A DNA stretch of 10,606 nucleotides from Gammaproteobacteria bacterium (GCA_011330835.1 DRPO01000233.1:1-10606); one strand, 5' to 3'. Shown: positions 1-5,560, counted from the stretch's first letter. Notes: generated by a model not told the origin, from the letters alone. Numbers and translations are program-made.

Positions 1-33
1 GGACAAGGGGAAACGTAACATGTTGGAAATCAT
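1..33 (-). CDS. 5' end of an unidentified minus-strand gene (partial)
   Basis: On the minus strand an ATG at 33-31 opens a frame that stays open to the window edge, reading MISNMLRFPLS. A perfect AGGAGG Shine-Dalgarno lies at 46-41, with a 7-nt spacer, so this is very probably a real translation start. Eleven residues are too few to name a product. The gene is transcribed away from the cytochrome gene at 461, so 34-460 is a divergent intergenic region. Confidence 0.6.
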   Translation of the reverse strand, partial: MISNMLRFPLS

Positions 34-190
34 TGTCTTTCCTCCTTTCTGTTCAACGAATAAGTCTTGGATGGCGTAACTGTATCGGGAGTCCGGTTCG
101 GGCATCTGTCACTCAGATGACATTCCGGGACGATTAGAGGAACGGCATTGGGGCTGTGATCCGTTAGGCCGGTCTGGCTCTGAATTAGGC

Positions 191-389
191 TATACTTTTC
201 GCGATCAAGAATGCCCCATTCAGGCCGTGCGTCTTTTCGCCGATAGCGGCGTTGTAAAAACTTGCCATAACCCCACTATGCCTGCGTAATTGCGCCTTGC
301 GCTCGACGAAAATCCACGCACCCTGAACGGGGCATCCTTGAACGCGAGAAGTCTATCGTTTGTCTTGGCAAATCCCGCATTGATCCCTC
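191..389 (+). repeat. MITE-like dispersed repeat, copy 1
   Basis: The two ends form imperfect terminal inverted repeats: 191-232 pairs with 316-355 (outer end TATACTTTTCGCG against the complement of CGCGAGAAGTCTA; inner core GCCCCATTCAGG against CCTGAACGGGGC). The interior closely matches copy 2 at 1895-2094. Similarity continues past the right inverted repeat to about 389 (shared AATCCCGCAT block at the same distance), so the unit is about 200 bp. It has no coding capacity of its own and looks like a non-autonomous mobile repeat. No convincing target-site duplication was seen. Confidence 0.8.
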
Positions 390-416
390 ACGGTCGCCTT
401 GGTAGAGTGCGCGAAA

Positions 417-445
417 TTGTCAAACTACGGCAATGACTGTAGATT
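417..445 (+). promoter_or_regulatory. Putative sigma70 promoter of the diheme cytochrome gene
   Basis: TTGTCA (417-422, 5/6 to the -35 consensus) is followed after 17 bp by TAGATT (440-445, 4/6 to the -10 consensus). Transcription would start near 452, leaving a leader of under 10 nt before the ATG at 461. This fits the absence of a Shine-Dalgarno there. It is a consensus match only. Confidence 0.35.
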
Positions 446-460
446 AACCACCAAACCACC

Positions 461-1246
461 ATGAAATTGGCAATGAATCTTCCTTCCTCGGCGACGAAAA
501 GCAGTCTGGTTCTGGCGCTGTTTATCCTGTTTTCCGCTCCGTCCGGCGTCTTGGCGGAGCCAAAAAACCTTGATGAAATCGTCGATAAGGCGTTGCGGCT
601 CAAGCCTGACCTGGAAAATGGCAAGAAGCTGTACCGCAATTGCGCCCTCTGCCATACGCCGGAAGGCTGGGGGTCTCCAGGGGGCCGTTTCCCGCAAATC
701 GCCGGACAGCACCAGAGCGTCATCCTCAAGCAGTTGGCGGATATCCACGACGGCAACCGCGACAACCCCACCATGTATCCGTTTTCCGAGCGGGCGTTCG
801 CGCAAGGGGCGCAGGCGCTGGCCGATCTTTCCGCCTATGTCGCCCGGCTGCCGATGGTGCCCAACAACACGGTGGGTCCTGGCGCGGATCTGGAGCTGGG
901 CAAGAAGCTTTATCACGACAACTGCAAGAAGTGTCATGGCGCCAACGGCGAGGGCGATCCCGAAGAGTTCTATCCCCGCATCGCCGGGCAGCATTTTCTT
1001 TACCTGCTGCGCCAGCTCGAATGGATCAAGATCAAGAAACGCCGCAACGCCGACGAGAAAATGGTCAAGCAGATTCACGGTTTCGATCTGAAGGAGCTAT
1101 CGGCCGTGGCCGACTACGTCTCCCGCCTCAGGCCCGACAAGACCTTGCTGGCGGATCACCTCGACTGGAGGAATCCCGATTTCAGGCGTGATTTCCGGAC
1201 CGCGCAGAAGGCGCAGCGGGAGCTTGCCGAAGAGGGCGACAAGTAG
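461..1246 (+). CDS. Diheme c-type cytochrome, cytochrome c4-like
   Basis: Predicted 261-aa exported diheme cytochrome. Residues 1-32 form a signal peptide with a hydrophobic core (LVLALFILF) ending in VLA. Two class I cytochrome c domains follow, with heme-binding CALCH at 61-65 and CKKCH at 155-159. Likely distal methionine ligands are Met105 (TMYPF) and Met201 (EKMVKQ), as in tandem-domain c4 proteins. These shuttle electrons in the periplasm to oxidases or reductases. There is no Shine-Dalgarno before the ATG; an in-frame ATG at 473 is an alternative start, but 461 keeps the basic n-region. The gene lies 48 bp upstream of a NapC/NirT-type tetraheme gene, so a quinol-to-NapC-to-diheme chain is a reasonable inference. 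The charged C-terminal extension after residue 222 is longer than in a minimal c4. The terminal partner is unknown. Confidence 0.9.
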   Translation: MKLAMNLPSSATKSSLVLALFILFSAPSGVLAEPKNLDEIVDKALRLKPDLENGKKLYRNCALCHTPEGWGSPGGRFPQIAGQHQSVILKQLADIHDGNRDNPTMYPFSERAFAQGAQALADLSAYVARLPMVPNNTVGPGADLELGKKLYHDNCKKCHGANGEGDPEEFYPRIAGQHFLYLLRQLEWIKIKKRRNADEKMVKQIHGFDLKELSAVADYVSRLRPDKTLLADHLDWRNPDFRRDFRTAQKAQRELAEEGDK

Positions 1247-1294
1247 CTTGCCCTGAGTAACGACTACAAATACCTGTTAAAGGAGGATTGAATC

Positions 1295-1837
1295 ATGGCC
1301 GGAAGAAGCCTGTTGAGTTTTGTATTGATCCTGGCCCTGGGGGTCATTTTCACCGCGCTGTTCAACGTAGGCCTGCACGCGACCAACGAGGTCGAATTCT
1401 GCACTTCCTGCCATTCGATGAAATGGAATTTCGAGGAGTTGAAGGAGAATAGTCATTGGACAACCGCCTCCGGCGTTCACGCCACGTGCGCGGATTGTCA
1501 CGTCCCCAAGTCATTCTTCCCGAAAATGGCGGCCAAGATCATGGCGGCCAAGGACGTTTACCACGAGATTCTCGGCACGATCAACACCAAGGAGAAATTC
1601 GAGGCGCATCGCTGGGAAATGGCCAGCCGCGTCTGGAAGAAGATGAAAGACACCAACTCCCGGGAATGCCGAAGTTGTCACTCCTTCGAGCATATGGATT
1701 TCAGCGAACAGGACAAGAGCGCGCGCAAGCGCCATGCCCGCGCCGAGGAACAGGGCCAGACCTGCATCGACTGCCACAAGGGCATCGCCCATGAAGAACC
1801 CGACGAGCCGGAGGACGAGGAAGAAGACGAAAGCTGA
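1295..1837 (+). CDS. NapC/NirT-family tetraheme cytochrome c (membrane quinol dehydrogenase)
   Basis: Predicted 180-aa membrane-anchored cytochrome. One N-terminal transmembrane helix (about residues 6-26) is followed by four heme motifs: CTSCH 36-40, CADCH 65-69, CRSCH 125-129 and CIDCH 157-161. The first is part of CTSCHSM; in the NapC/NrfH family a CxxCHxM motif supplies the Met ligand of the quinol-proximal heme. Length and spacing fit NapC/NirT/NrfH proteins, which oxidise quinol and pass electrons to a periplasmic partner. The strong AAAGGAGG Shine-Dalgarno at 1279-1286 fixes the ATG at 1295. Residues 167-180 are a run of Glu/Asp, an unusual acidic tail perhaps for docking. The gene lies directly downstream of the diheme cytochrome and is probably co-transcribed. 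No nap, nir, nrf or tor catalytic subunit is present, so the physiological acceptor cannot be named. Confidence 0.9.
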   Translation: MAGRSLLSFVLILALGVIFTALFNVGLHATNEVEFCTSCHSMKWNFEELKENSHWTTASGVHATCADCHVPKSFFPKMAAKIMAAKDVYHEILGTINTKEKFEAHRWEMASRVWKKMKDTNSRECRSCHSFEHMDFSEQDKSARKRHARAEEQGQTCIDCHKGIAHEEPDEPEDEEEDES

Positions 1838-1868
1838 TCGCATCCTTTCGGACCAGATCTGAAACCCC

Positions 1869-1885
1869 GGGAGCGCCGGCGTCCC
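1869..1885. repeat. Short GC-rich hairpin after the tetraheme cytochrome gene
   Basis: GGGA pairs with TCCC around a self-complementary CGCCGGCG core, with one bulged G, 31 bp after the tetraheme stop codon. No T-run follows, so it is a weak terminator candidate; it may equally be a REP-type palindrome beside the larger repeat at 1895. Confidence 0.35.
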
Positions 1886-1894
1886 GCCTGCAAA

Positions 1895-2094
1895 ATATGC
1901 CTCTCGCGACCAGGAACACCCCATTCAGGCCGTGCGTCTTTCGCTGATAGCCGCATTGCAAAAACTTGACGCAGCCCCATTATGCCTGCGCTTTTGCGCT
2001 TTGCTCTCGACGAAAATCCACACGCCCTGAACAGGGTATTTCTGGTCGTGAGAGGTATATCCACGCAGGTTGAGCAATCCCGCATGGACTCTCC
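1895..2094 (+). repeat. MITE-like dispersed repeat, copy 2
   Basis: Second copy of the unit at 191-389, in the same orientation. Its inverted ends are 1895-1937 and 2020-2060 (outer end ATATGCCTCTCGCGACC against the complement of GGTCGTGAGAGGTATAT). Several substitutions relative to copy 1 fall at paired positions in both arms, so each copy keeps its own self-complementarity. The interior (ATTATGCCTGCG, CTCGACGAAAATCCAC) and the 3' extension to about 2094 follow copy 1 with nearly the same spacing. It lies just upstream of arsR. Confidence 0.8.
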
Positions 2095-2103
2095 CGCCGC
2101 GAC

Positions 2104-2132
2104 TTGTCCAAATCCTCCGGGTTCCTTATGCT
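2104..2132 (+). promoter_or_regulatory. Putative arsR promoter giving a leaderless transcript
   Basis: TTGTCC (2104-2109) and TATGCT (2127-2132) each match the sigma70 hexamers at 4 of 6 positions, with a 17-bp spacer. Transcription would start about 2139, at the A of the proposed arsR ATG. It lies immediately after repeat copy 2. Consensus match only. Confidence 0.3.
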
Positions 2133-2138
2133 TGTTCC

Positions 2139-2492
2139 ATGCCCATGCTACCGGAACAACTCACCAAGGCGCTGGCCGATTCCACGCGGATGCGCATCAT
2201 CTACCTGCTGTCCCAGGCTGGCGAACTCTGTGTCTGCAATCTGACCGAGACGCTGCAACAGGATCAGCCCAAGATTTCCCGCCACCTGGCCGTGTTGCGC
2301 AAGGCGGGGCTGGTCATGGATCGGCGCGATGGGCAATGGATTCATTACCGCATCCATCCCGATCTGCCTCACTGGGCCTTCGAGGTCATCCAGTATCTCG
2401 CCCAGGGGGCCATGTCCAAGCCGGTCTATCAGACTGATTTGCGCCGTCTCGACGCTTCATTGCCGGCGCGTTCTTCTCCCCAATGTGATTAG
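2139..2492 (+). CDS. arsR: ArsR/SmtB-family metalloregulator, arsenic-sensor type
   Basis: Predicted 117-aa winged-helix repressor. It begins with the family's ALADSTRMRIIYLL helix, then ELCVCNL, where Cys31 and Cys33 form the CxC of As(III)/Sb(III)-sensing ArsR proteins on the helix leading into the recognition element. In E. coli ArsR a third Cys follows three residues later; here that position is Thr, though CxC alone can give inducer-responsive regulators. The helix-turn-helix (DQPKISRHLAVLRKAGLV, about 42-59) and wing (RRDGQWIHYRI, about 62-72) are intact. In-frame ATGs at 2139 and 2145 both fit. A TTG at 2070 would add 23 residues unlike the family and overlap the repeat region. No Shine-Dalgarno is visible. 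The gene precedes a permease-thiol protein operon that it probably represses. Confidence 0.88.
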   Translation: MPMLPEQLTKALADSTRMRIIYLLSQAGELCVCNLTETLQQDQPKISRHLAVLRKAGLVMDRRDGQWIHYRIHPDLPHWAFEVIQYLAQGAMSKPVYQTDLRRLDASLPARSSPQCD

Positions 2493-2527
2493 TCCGCAAT
2501 TTCTCACAGGATCGCGGACCGGTTTTT
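2492..2527 (+). terminator. Rho-independent-like terminator after arsR
   Basis: GTCCGC (2492-2497) pairs with GCGGAC (2514-2519) across a 16-nt loop, followed within three bases by TTTTT (2523-2527). The first arm overlaps the last base of the arsR stop codon. The long loop makes it moderate in strength. It would separate arsR from the permease operon or attenuate readthrough. Confidence 0.45.
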
Positions 2528-2568
2528 AATATTCATTCTTCCATATATATATCATTTCATATATGATG
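2528..2568 (+). promoter_or_regulatory. AT-rich promoter/operator block with palindrome
   Basis: This stretch is strikingly A+T-rich in a GC-rich region. It holds a (TA)n run (2543-2551) and a perfect 10-bp palindrome TCATATATGA (2557-2566), with a related TTCAT at 2532-2536. ArsR-family operators are typically AT-rich inverted repeats containing TTCAT or ATAT half sites, so this is a candidate operator. The palindrome overlaps the first possible start codon (ATG 2563) of the permease. Confidence 0.45.
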
Positions 2569-3555
2569 CGTCCTGATTCGACAGGAGCGATCGCCGACGT
2601 GTTTGAAAAACTCGGAAACCTGGTGGCCTGGCAATGGCTGGGTCTGGCCCCGGACAGCGCCGCCGGCGCCGCCGTGCAATTCTTCGTCATGGACGTCGCC
2701 AAGATCTTTTTTCTGCTGGTGGCGGTCATCTACATCATGGGCCTGCTGCGCGCGTTGCTGTCGCCGGAGAAAGTGCGCGAATTTGTGCGCGGAAAGCCGA
2801 AATGGCTGGCGCGGACGCTGGCGATCCTGCTCGGCGCGGTCACGCCGTTTTGCTCCTGCTCGTCGGTGCCGTTGTTCATCGGTTTTGTCGAGGCCGGCAT
2901 TCCGCTGGGCGTGACCTTCTCGTTCCTGATCGCCAGCCCGATGATCAATGAGGTCGCCGCCGTCATTCTGATCGGCATTCTCGGCTGGAAGCTGGCGGCG
3001 CTGTATATCGTGGCGGGGCTGGCGGTGGCCTATGTCGGCGGCGTCATCATGGAGTATTTCAAACCGGAGCGCTGGGTCGAGGACTACGTCTGGAAGATCC
3101 ACATGGGCGAAAGCCATCTGCCCGAACCGGATCGCAGCCTGGCGGGTCGGCATCGCTATGCCATGGGCGAAGTGCGGGAAATCGTCGGCCGGATCTGGAA
3201 GTGGGTGCTGGCCGGGATCGCGCTCGGCGCGCTGTTTCACGGCTTCGTGCCACAGGGATGGGTGGCCGCGCATCTTGGCGGCAAGAACAACTGGCTGGCC
3301 GTGCCGGGCGCCGTGCTGCTGGGCATCCCGCTGTATTCCAACGCTACCGGCGTGATTCCCATCGCCGAGGCCATGCTCGGCAAGGGCATTGCGCTGGGCA
3401 CCGTGCTGGCGCTGATGATGAGCATCGCCGCGCTGTCGCTGCCGGAAATGCTGATTTTGCGGAAGGTGATCCGATGGCCCGCGCTGGCGCTGTACGCCAG
3501 CGTGCTGGCGGTCGCCTTCACCCTGGTGGGCTGGGGCTTCAACCTCATCGCCTGA
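2563..3555 (+). CDS. YraQ/ArsP-type (DUF318) permease
   Basis: Predicted inner-membrane permease of 330 aa, or 318 aa from an alternative start. The diagnostic signature is AVTPFCSCSSVPLFIGF with the CSCSS cluster at about residues 97-101, then EAGIPLGVTFSFLIASPMINE, as in the YraQ/UPF0718 family that includes the ArsP organoarsenical exporters. Hydrophobic segments lie at about 42-62, 79-96, 113-135, 138-162, 213-235, 246-262 and 280-325, split by a charged cytoplasmic-type linker (about 165-205). The ATG at 2563 has no Shine-Dalgarno. A GTG at 2599 has AGGAG at 2583-2587 (11-nt spacer), and the protein then begins MFEKLGNLVA, which fits the family N-terminus; that start would place the AT block wholly in the leader. 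The substrate is unproven: arsenicals are favoured by the ArsR and thiol-protein neighbours. Confidence 0.88.
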   Translation: MMRPDSTGAIADVFEKLGNLVAWQWLGLAPDSAAGAAVQFFVMDVAKIFFLLVAVIYIMGLLRALLSPEKVREFVRGKPKWLARTLAILLGAVTPFCSCSSVPLFIGFVEAGIPLGVTFSFLIASPMINEVAAVILIGILGWKLAALYIVAGLAVAYVGGVIMEYFKPERWVEDYVWKIHMGESHLPEPDRSLAGRHRYAMGEVREIVGRIWKWVLAGIALGALFHGFVPQGWVAAHLGGKNNWLAVPGAVLLGIPLYSNATGVIPIAEAMLGKGIALGTVLALMMSIAALSLPEMLILRKVIRWPALALYASVLAVAFTLVGWGFNLIA

Positions 3556-3584
3556 ATCTGACCAATCGGAGGAACTCAACCGAC

Positions 3585-3887
3585 ATGACCGATCAACCCC
3601 AACTCCATTCATCCATCGTCGCGATGGTTTCGCTGTCCGCCGGCATCGCTTCGCGACATCCCGACATGGGCCTGTGCCAGCTGGAAAAGCTGCGTGACAC
3701 CGGCATTCCGGAACACCAGATCGCCGCCGTCGTCGAAATTGCAAGGCACATCCGCGACGAAGCCTCGCAAAAGCTCGATGCCGCTTTCGACGAAAAGGCC
3801 CGCGAAACCGTGCCCGCCCCGGCTCCCGCCGAAGAATCGGCCGGTTGCTGCTGCGGAACCACCGCCAGCGGCCAGAGCTGTTGCTGA
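3585..3887 (+). CDS. AhpD/carboxymuconolactone decarboxylase-like small protein with cysteine-rich tail
   Basis: Predicted 100-aa cytoplasmic protein; GGAGG at 3568-3572 supports the ATG at 3585. Residues 10-70 follow the AhpD-like/CMD helical pattern (VAMVSLSAGIAS, then KLRDTGIPEHQIAAVVEIAR, then DEASQKLDAAFDE). The usual active-site CxxC is not intact: the region reads RHPDMGLCQ and keeps a single Cys31. After a Pro/Ala-rich linker (77-83) the protein ends with Cys88-90 and Cys99-100 (SAGCCCG, then QSCC), a thiol cluster suited to soft-metal or arsenite binding. Canonical AhpD proteins use the CxxC with a thioredoxin-like partner in peroxide or disulfide chemistry. Here the CxxC is instead supplied by the next gene, 14 nt downstream. 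Family assignment is by pattern recognition and moderately sure; function is inferred. Confidence 0.7.
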   Translation: MTDQPQLHSSIVAMVSLSAGIASRHPDMGLCQLEKLRDTGIPEHQIAAVVEIARHIRDEASQKLDAAFDEKARETVPAPAPAEESAGCCCGTTASGQSCC

Positions 3888-3901
3888 ACCGGAGACAAGC
3901 C

Positions 3902-4138
3902 ATGAAAAACATCAAGGTACTGGGCACGGGTTGCGCCAACTGCAAGACAACCCTGAAACTCCTCGACGAGGCGCTGAAGGCGAAAGGCGTCGACGCCGAA
4001 TTGGAAAAGGTTGAGGACATGGGCGAAATCATGAGCTACGGCGTCATGTCCACGCCCGGCGTGGTCATCGACGGGCAGGTCGTTCACGCCGGCGGCGTTC
4101 CCGACCGCAAGACCATCGAAAGCTGGCTGGCGGGTTGA
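3902..4138 (+). CDS. Small thioredoxin-fold redox protein (MTH895/TM0996 type)
   Basis: Predicted 78-aa soluble protein with the compact thioredoxin/glutaredoxin fold: beta strand NIKVLGTG, active site CANC (11-14), a helix to about 30, then MSTPGVVIDG with the cis-proline at Pro52, and a short C-terminal helix. The length matches the minimal family known as redox-active disulfide protein 2, often encoded beside YraQ-type permeases and ArsR regulators. GGAG at 3891-3894 lies 7 nt before the ATG. It sits 14 nt after the AhpD-like gene and about 5 nt before the next one, so co-translation is likely. It probably reduces or exchanges disulfides for the neighbouring cysteine-rich protein or permease; the partner is inferred. 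Confidence 0.88.
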   Translation: MKNIKVLGTGCANCKTTLKLLDEALKAKGVDAELEKVEDMGEIMSYGVMSTPGVVIDGQVVHAGGVPDRKTIESWLAG

Positions 4139-4143
4139 GCGGC

Positions 4144-4578
4144 ATGGGCGAAGCCGGTTTCCAGCAGCGTCTCGACGGGAAATTTCACGGCATCCTGCGC
4201 TGGCCGCAACTGGACGCTCTGTGGGCGACGGTCACCGACGATGGCGATCCGTGGTATTTTTACCAGGTCGGCGACCAGCCCCCGCAAACGCCACTGCAAG
4301 ACGAGGCGCTGAAAAAAGCCATCGATGCCCTCGACAGCCTGTTGCGGCGGGAGCACGACCACGACTACTGTGGCATCGTCTATGCCAACGACCCGGCGAC
4401 CCCAACACTGATCAAGGTCTACGACCCCAATAATCTGGGAACCTCCTGCGGTTGCAGCGGTGAAAAATTCATCCCGCGCTGGATTCTCAGCCGGGACAAG
4501 CCCGACCGCGTCGAAGACCAGGCCCCTCTGCCAAACAATCGCAGGAAGTGGTGGCAAAAGCTGTTTTCAGGACAATGA
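4144..4578 (+). CDS. Conserved-looking unknown protein with HDHDYC and CGC motifs
   Basis: Predicted 144-aa soluble protein that I do not recognise with a named function. Its composition is that of a real globular protein: aromatic patches (DPWYFYQVGD, about 35-44), an amphipathic helix (LQDEALKKAIDALDSLLRRE, 51-70), an HDHDYC motif at 71-76, a strand TLIKVYDPNNLG and then SCGCSG with Cys102 and Cys104, ending in a basic tail RRKWWQKLFSGQ. The His/Asp/Cys cluster and CxC could bind metal, but this is conjecture. The start is ATG 4144; a TTG at 4135 overlapping the previous stop would add three residues. It follows the thioredoxin gene by 5 nt, so it belongs to the same operon. Its stop overlaps the ATG of the broken Crp/Fnr gene (ATGA). 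Confidence 0.8.
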   Translation: MGEAGFQQRLDGKFHGILRWPQLDALWATVTDDGDPWYFYQVGDQPPQTPLQDEALKKAIDALDSLLRREHDHDYCGIVYANDPATPTLIKVYDPNNLGTSCGCSGEKFIPRWILSRDKPDRVEDQAPLPNNRRKWWQKLFSGQ

Positions 4579-4867
4579 GTCCCAAAATCCTCCAACGCCA
4601 CGCTTCGCTGGAACCGTTTCCCGACACCCTGTTGAAGGCCGCGAAAATCGTATCGCTCAAGCGAGGGGAATTTCTGTTTCACCGCGGCGGTTCAGTCGAT
4701 TCTGTCTTTTTCGTGCTCGAAGGGGAGATCCGTGGGGTTTCGAGGAAGCCATGGAAGAATCCGGTGACTTCGCCTGTTACTTCGCGATCTGTCTGAGCAA
4801 AAGCCTCAAGCAGCAATGCAGCCTGGCCGAGCGTCAGAGACTCAATCGGCGCTCGGATAACGTCTTG
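4575..4867 (+). pseudogene. Degenerate Crp/Fnr-family regulator (internal deletion plus frameshift)
   Basis: The frame opening at ATG 4575 reads a typical cyclic-nucleotide-binding-domain start: EPFPDTLLKAAKIVSLKRG, then EFLFHRGG and DSVFFVLEGEIRGVS. It then loses meaning and stops at about 4796. From about 4740 another frame carries EEAMEESGDFACYFAICL and SKSLKQQCSLAERQRLNRRS, the shape of the dimerisation C-helix of the same family. About 50-60 residues of the beta-barrel are missing between them, and the helix-turn-helix after NVL (4867) is absent. So an internal deletion, a frame change and loss of the DNA-binding domain are all visible. The ATGA overlap with the upstream gene suggests the ancestor was the last gene of the permease operon. 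It is unlikely to work as a transcription factor. The residue count of the deletion rests on memory of the family. Confidence 0.75.
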
Positions 4868-4930
4868 ATGGCCCGTGGTTTTTATGTGACGATTGGCTTC
4901 CCGCAACGCTTGTCGGGCAGTCATTTCACC

Positions 4931-5335
4931 ATGAATGATACGGAGACGAGACAACTCATTGATCTTCTCGACAAAAGCATAGACAAGGAAAAAGCCAAGG
5001 TATTGCTGACCCGGCCAGGAAGGCGAGGCCCATTCAGTGAATCGAAGTTTATCGCTAACAAGGAAGGTTTTTTGAGATTTGGCATAGAAATCATGAAGGC
5101 TGCCTATGCCGAAAAGAAAGAAAAGAATGTGGTGCCGGTCGATATCAAATGTCTGTTGTTGAAGGATTCGAATATCGTGTTCGACAAGTTCGAACGGCAT
5201 AAATTCGACGATGCCAAGAAAAAGACGTTTTTCTACAAAATACTGGATGCTTTGCTCGATATTATCATCGTCGGGATCCTCGTCGTGGTTTTCGTTGTGG
5301 GTGTGTATTGGCTCGTGGGGTTATTGTTCCGTTGA
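4931..5335 (+). CDS. Unknown small protein with C-terminal membrane anchor
   Basis: Predicted 134-aa protein, not recognised. The N-terminal part is charged and helical (ETRQLIDLLDKSIDKEKAK), the middle is Lys-rich (YAEKKEKNVVPVDIKCLLLK), and residues from about 107 form a strongly hydrophobic segment (DIIIVGILVVVFVVGVYWLV) with only a few residues beyond. This gives a tail-anchored or single-pass topology. The DNA is visibly more A+T- and Lys-codon-rich than its neighbours, which suggests different ancestry. No Shine-Dalgarno is seen before ATG 4931. The frame is continuous upstream with the Crp/Fnr C-helix remnant, so a longer chimeric product cannot be excluded. It could be spurious, but the well-formed membrane helix and biased composition favour a real gene. 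Confidence 0.55.
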   Translation: MNDTETRQLIDLLDKSIDKEKAKVLLTRPGRRGPFSESKFIANKEGFLRFGIEIMKAAYAEKKEKNVVPVDIKCLLLKDSNIVFDKFERHKFDDAKKKTFFYKILDALLDIIIVGILVVVFVVGVYWLVGLLFR

Positions 5336-5560
5336 GTGTCGAGGTCGACAGCCTGCCACTCGTTGACTGTGTTTCTGCCGCCAGGAAATATTCTGGTCGC
5401 AGCCGGGACAGGTCGGTTGTACCGCCTTTCAGTGAGGAATCGTCAGATATAGCGGCGCCGCTTGAAGGAGCTGGTTTTCTCGTAATCCGCCATGCTGCCG
5501 GATCTCGCTCGACAAGACCATTTGTCAATAGTTGCAAAAGTACTCGCACCCTGTGTCCCG
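5336..5560. other. Intergenic stretch without a convincing gene
   Basis: Open frames exist on both strands here, but their translations are low-complexity Ser/Arg/Pro-rich mixtures with no recognisable domain and no ribosome binding site. I see no tRNA, promoter pair or strong terminator. It lies between the unknown anchored-protein gene and a REP-like hairpin, in a region that also holds gene remnants, so it is probably decayed or repeat-derived DNA. Confidence 0.5.

Noticed and set aside
425..1078. Minus-strand open frame opposite the diheme cytochrome
   Set aside because: Both heme motifs and the signal peptide are on the plus strand; the antisense translation has no supported family.
191..2094. 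CRISPR or other tandem repeat array
   Set aside because: The repeats are about 200 bp, far apart and have inverted ends; there are no regularly spaced short direct repeats.
2070..2138. TTG start extending arsR by 23 residues
   Set aside because: The extension is unlike the family N-terminus, overlaps the dispersed repeat region and has no ribosome site.
2557..4032. Long (491-codon) minus-strand open frame opposite the permease operon
   Set aside because: It runs antisense through three well-supported genes, and its translation is a His/Arg/Gln-rich mixture without a domain, typical of a GC-rich shadow frame.
4931..5335. Toxin or holin-like identity for the anchored protein
   Set aside because: A single C-terminal hydrophobic helix is not enough, and no antitoxin-like partner or lysis gene is present.
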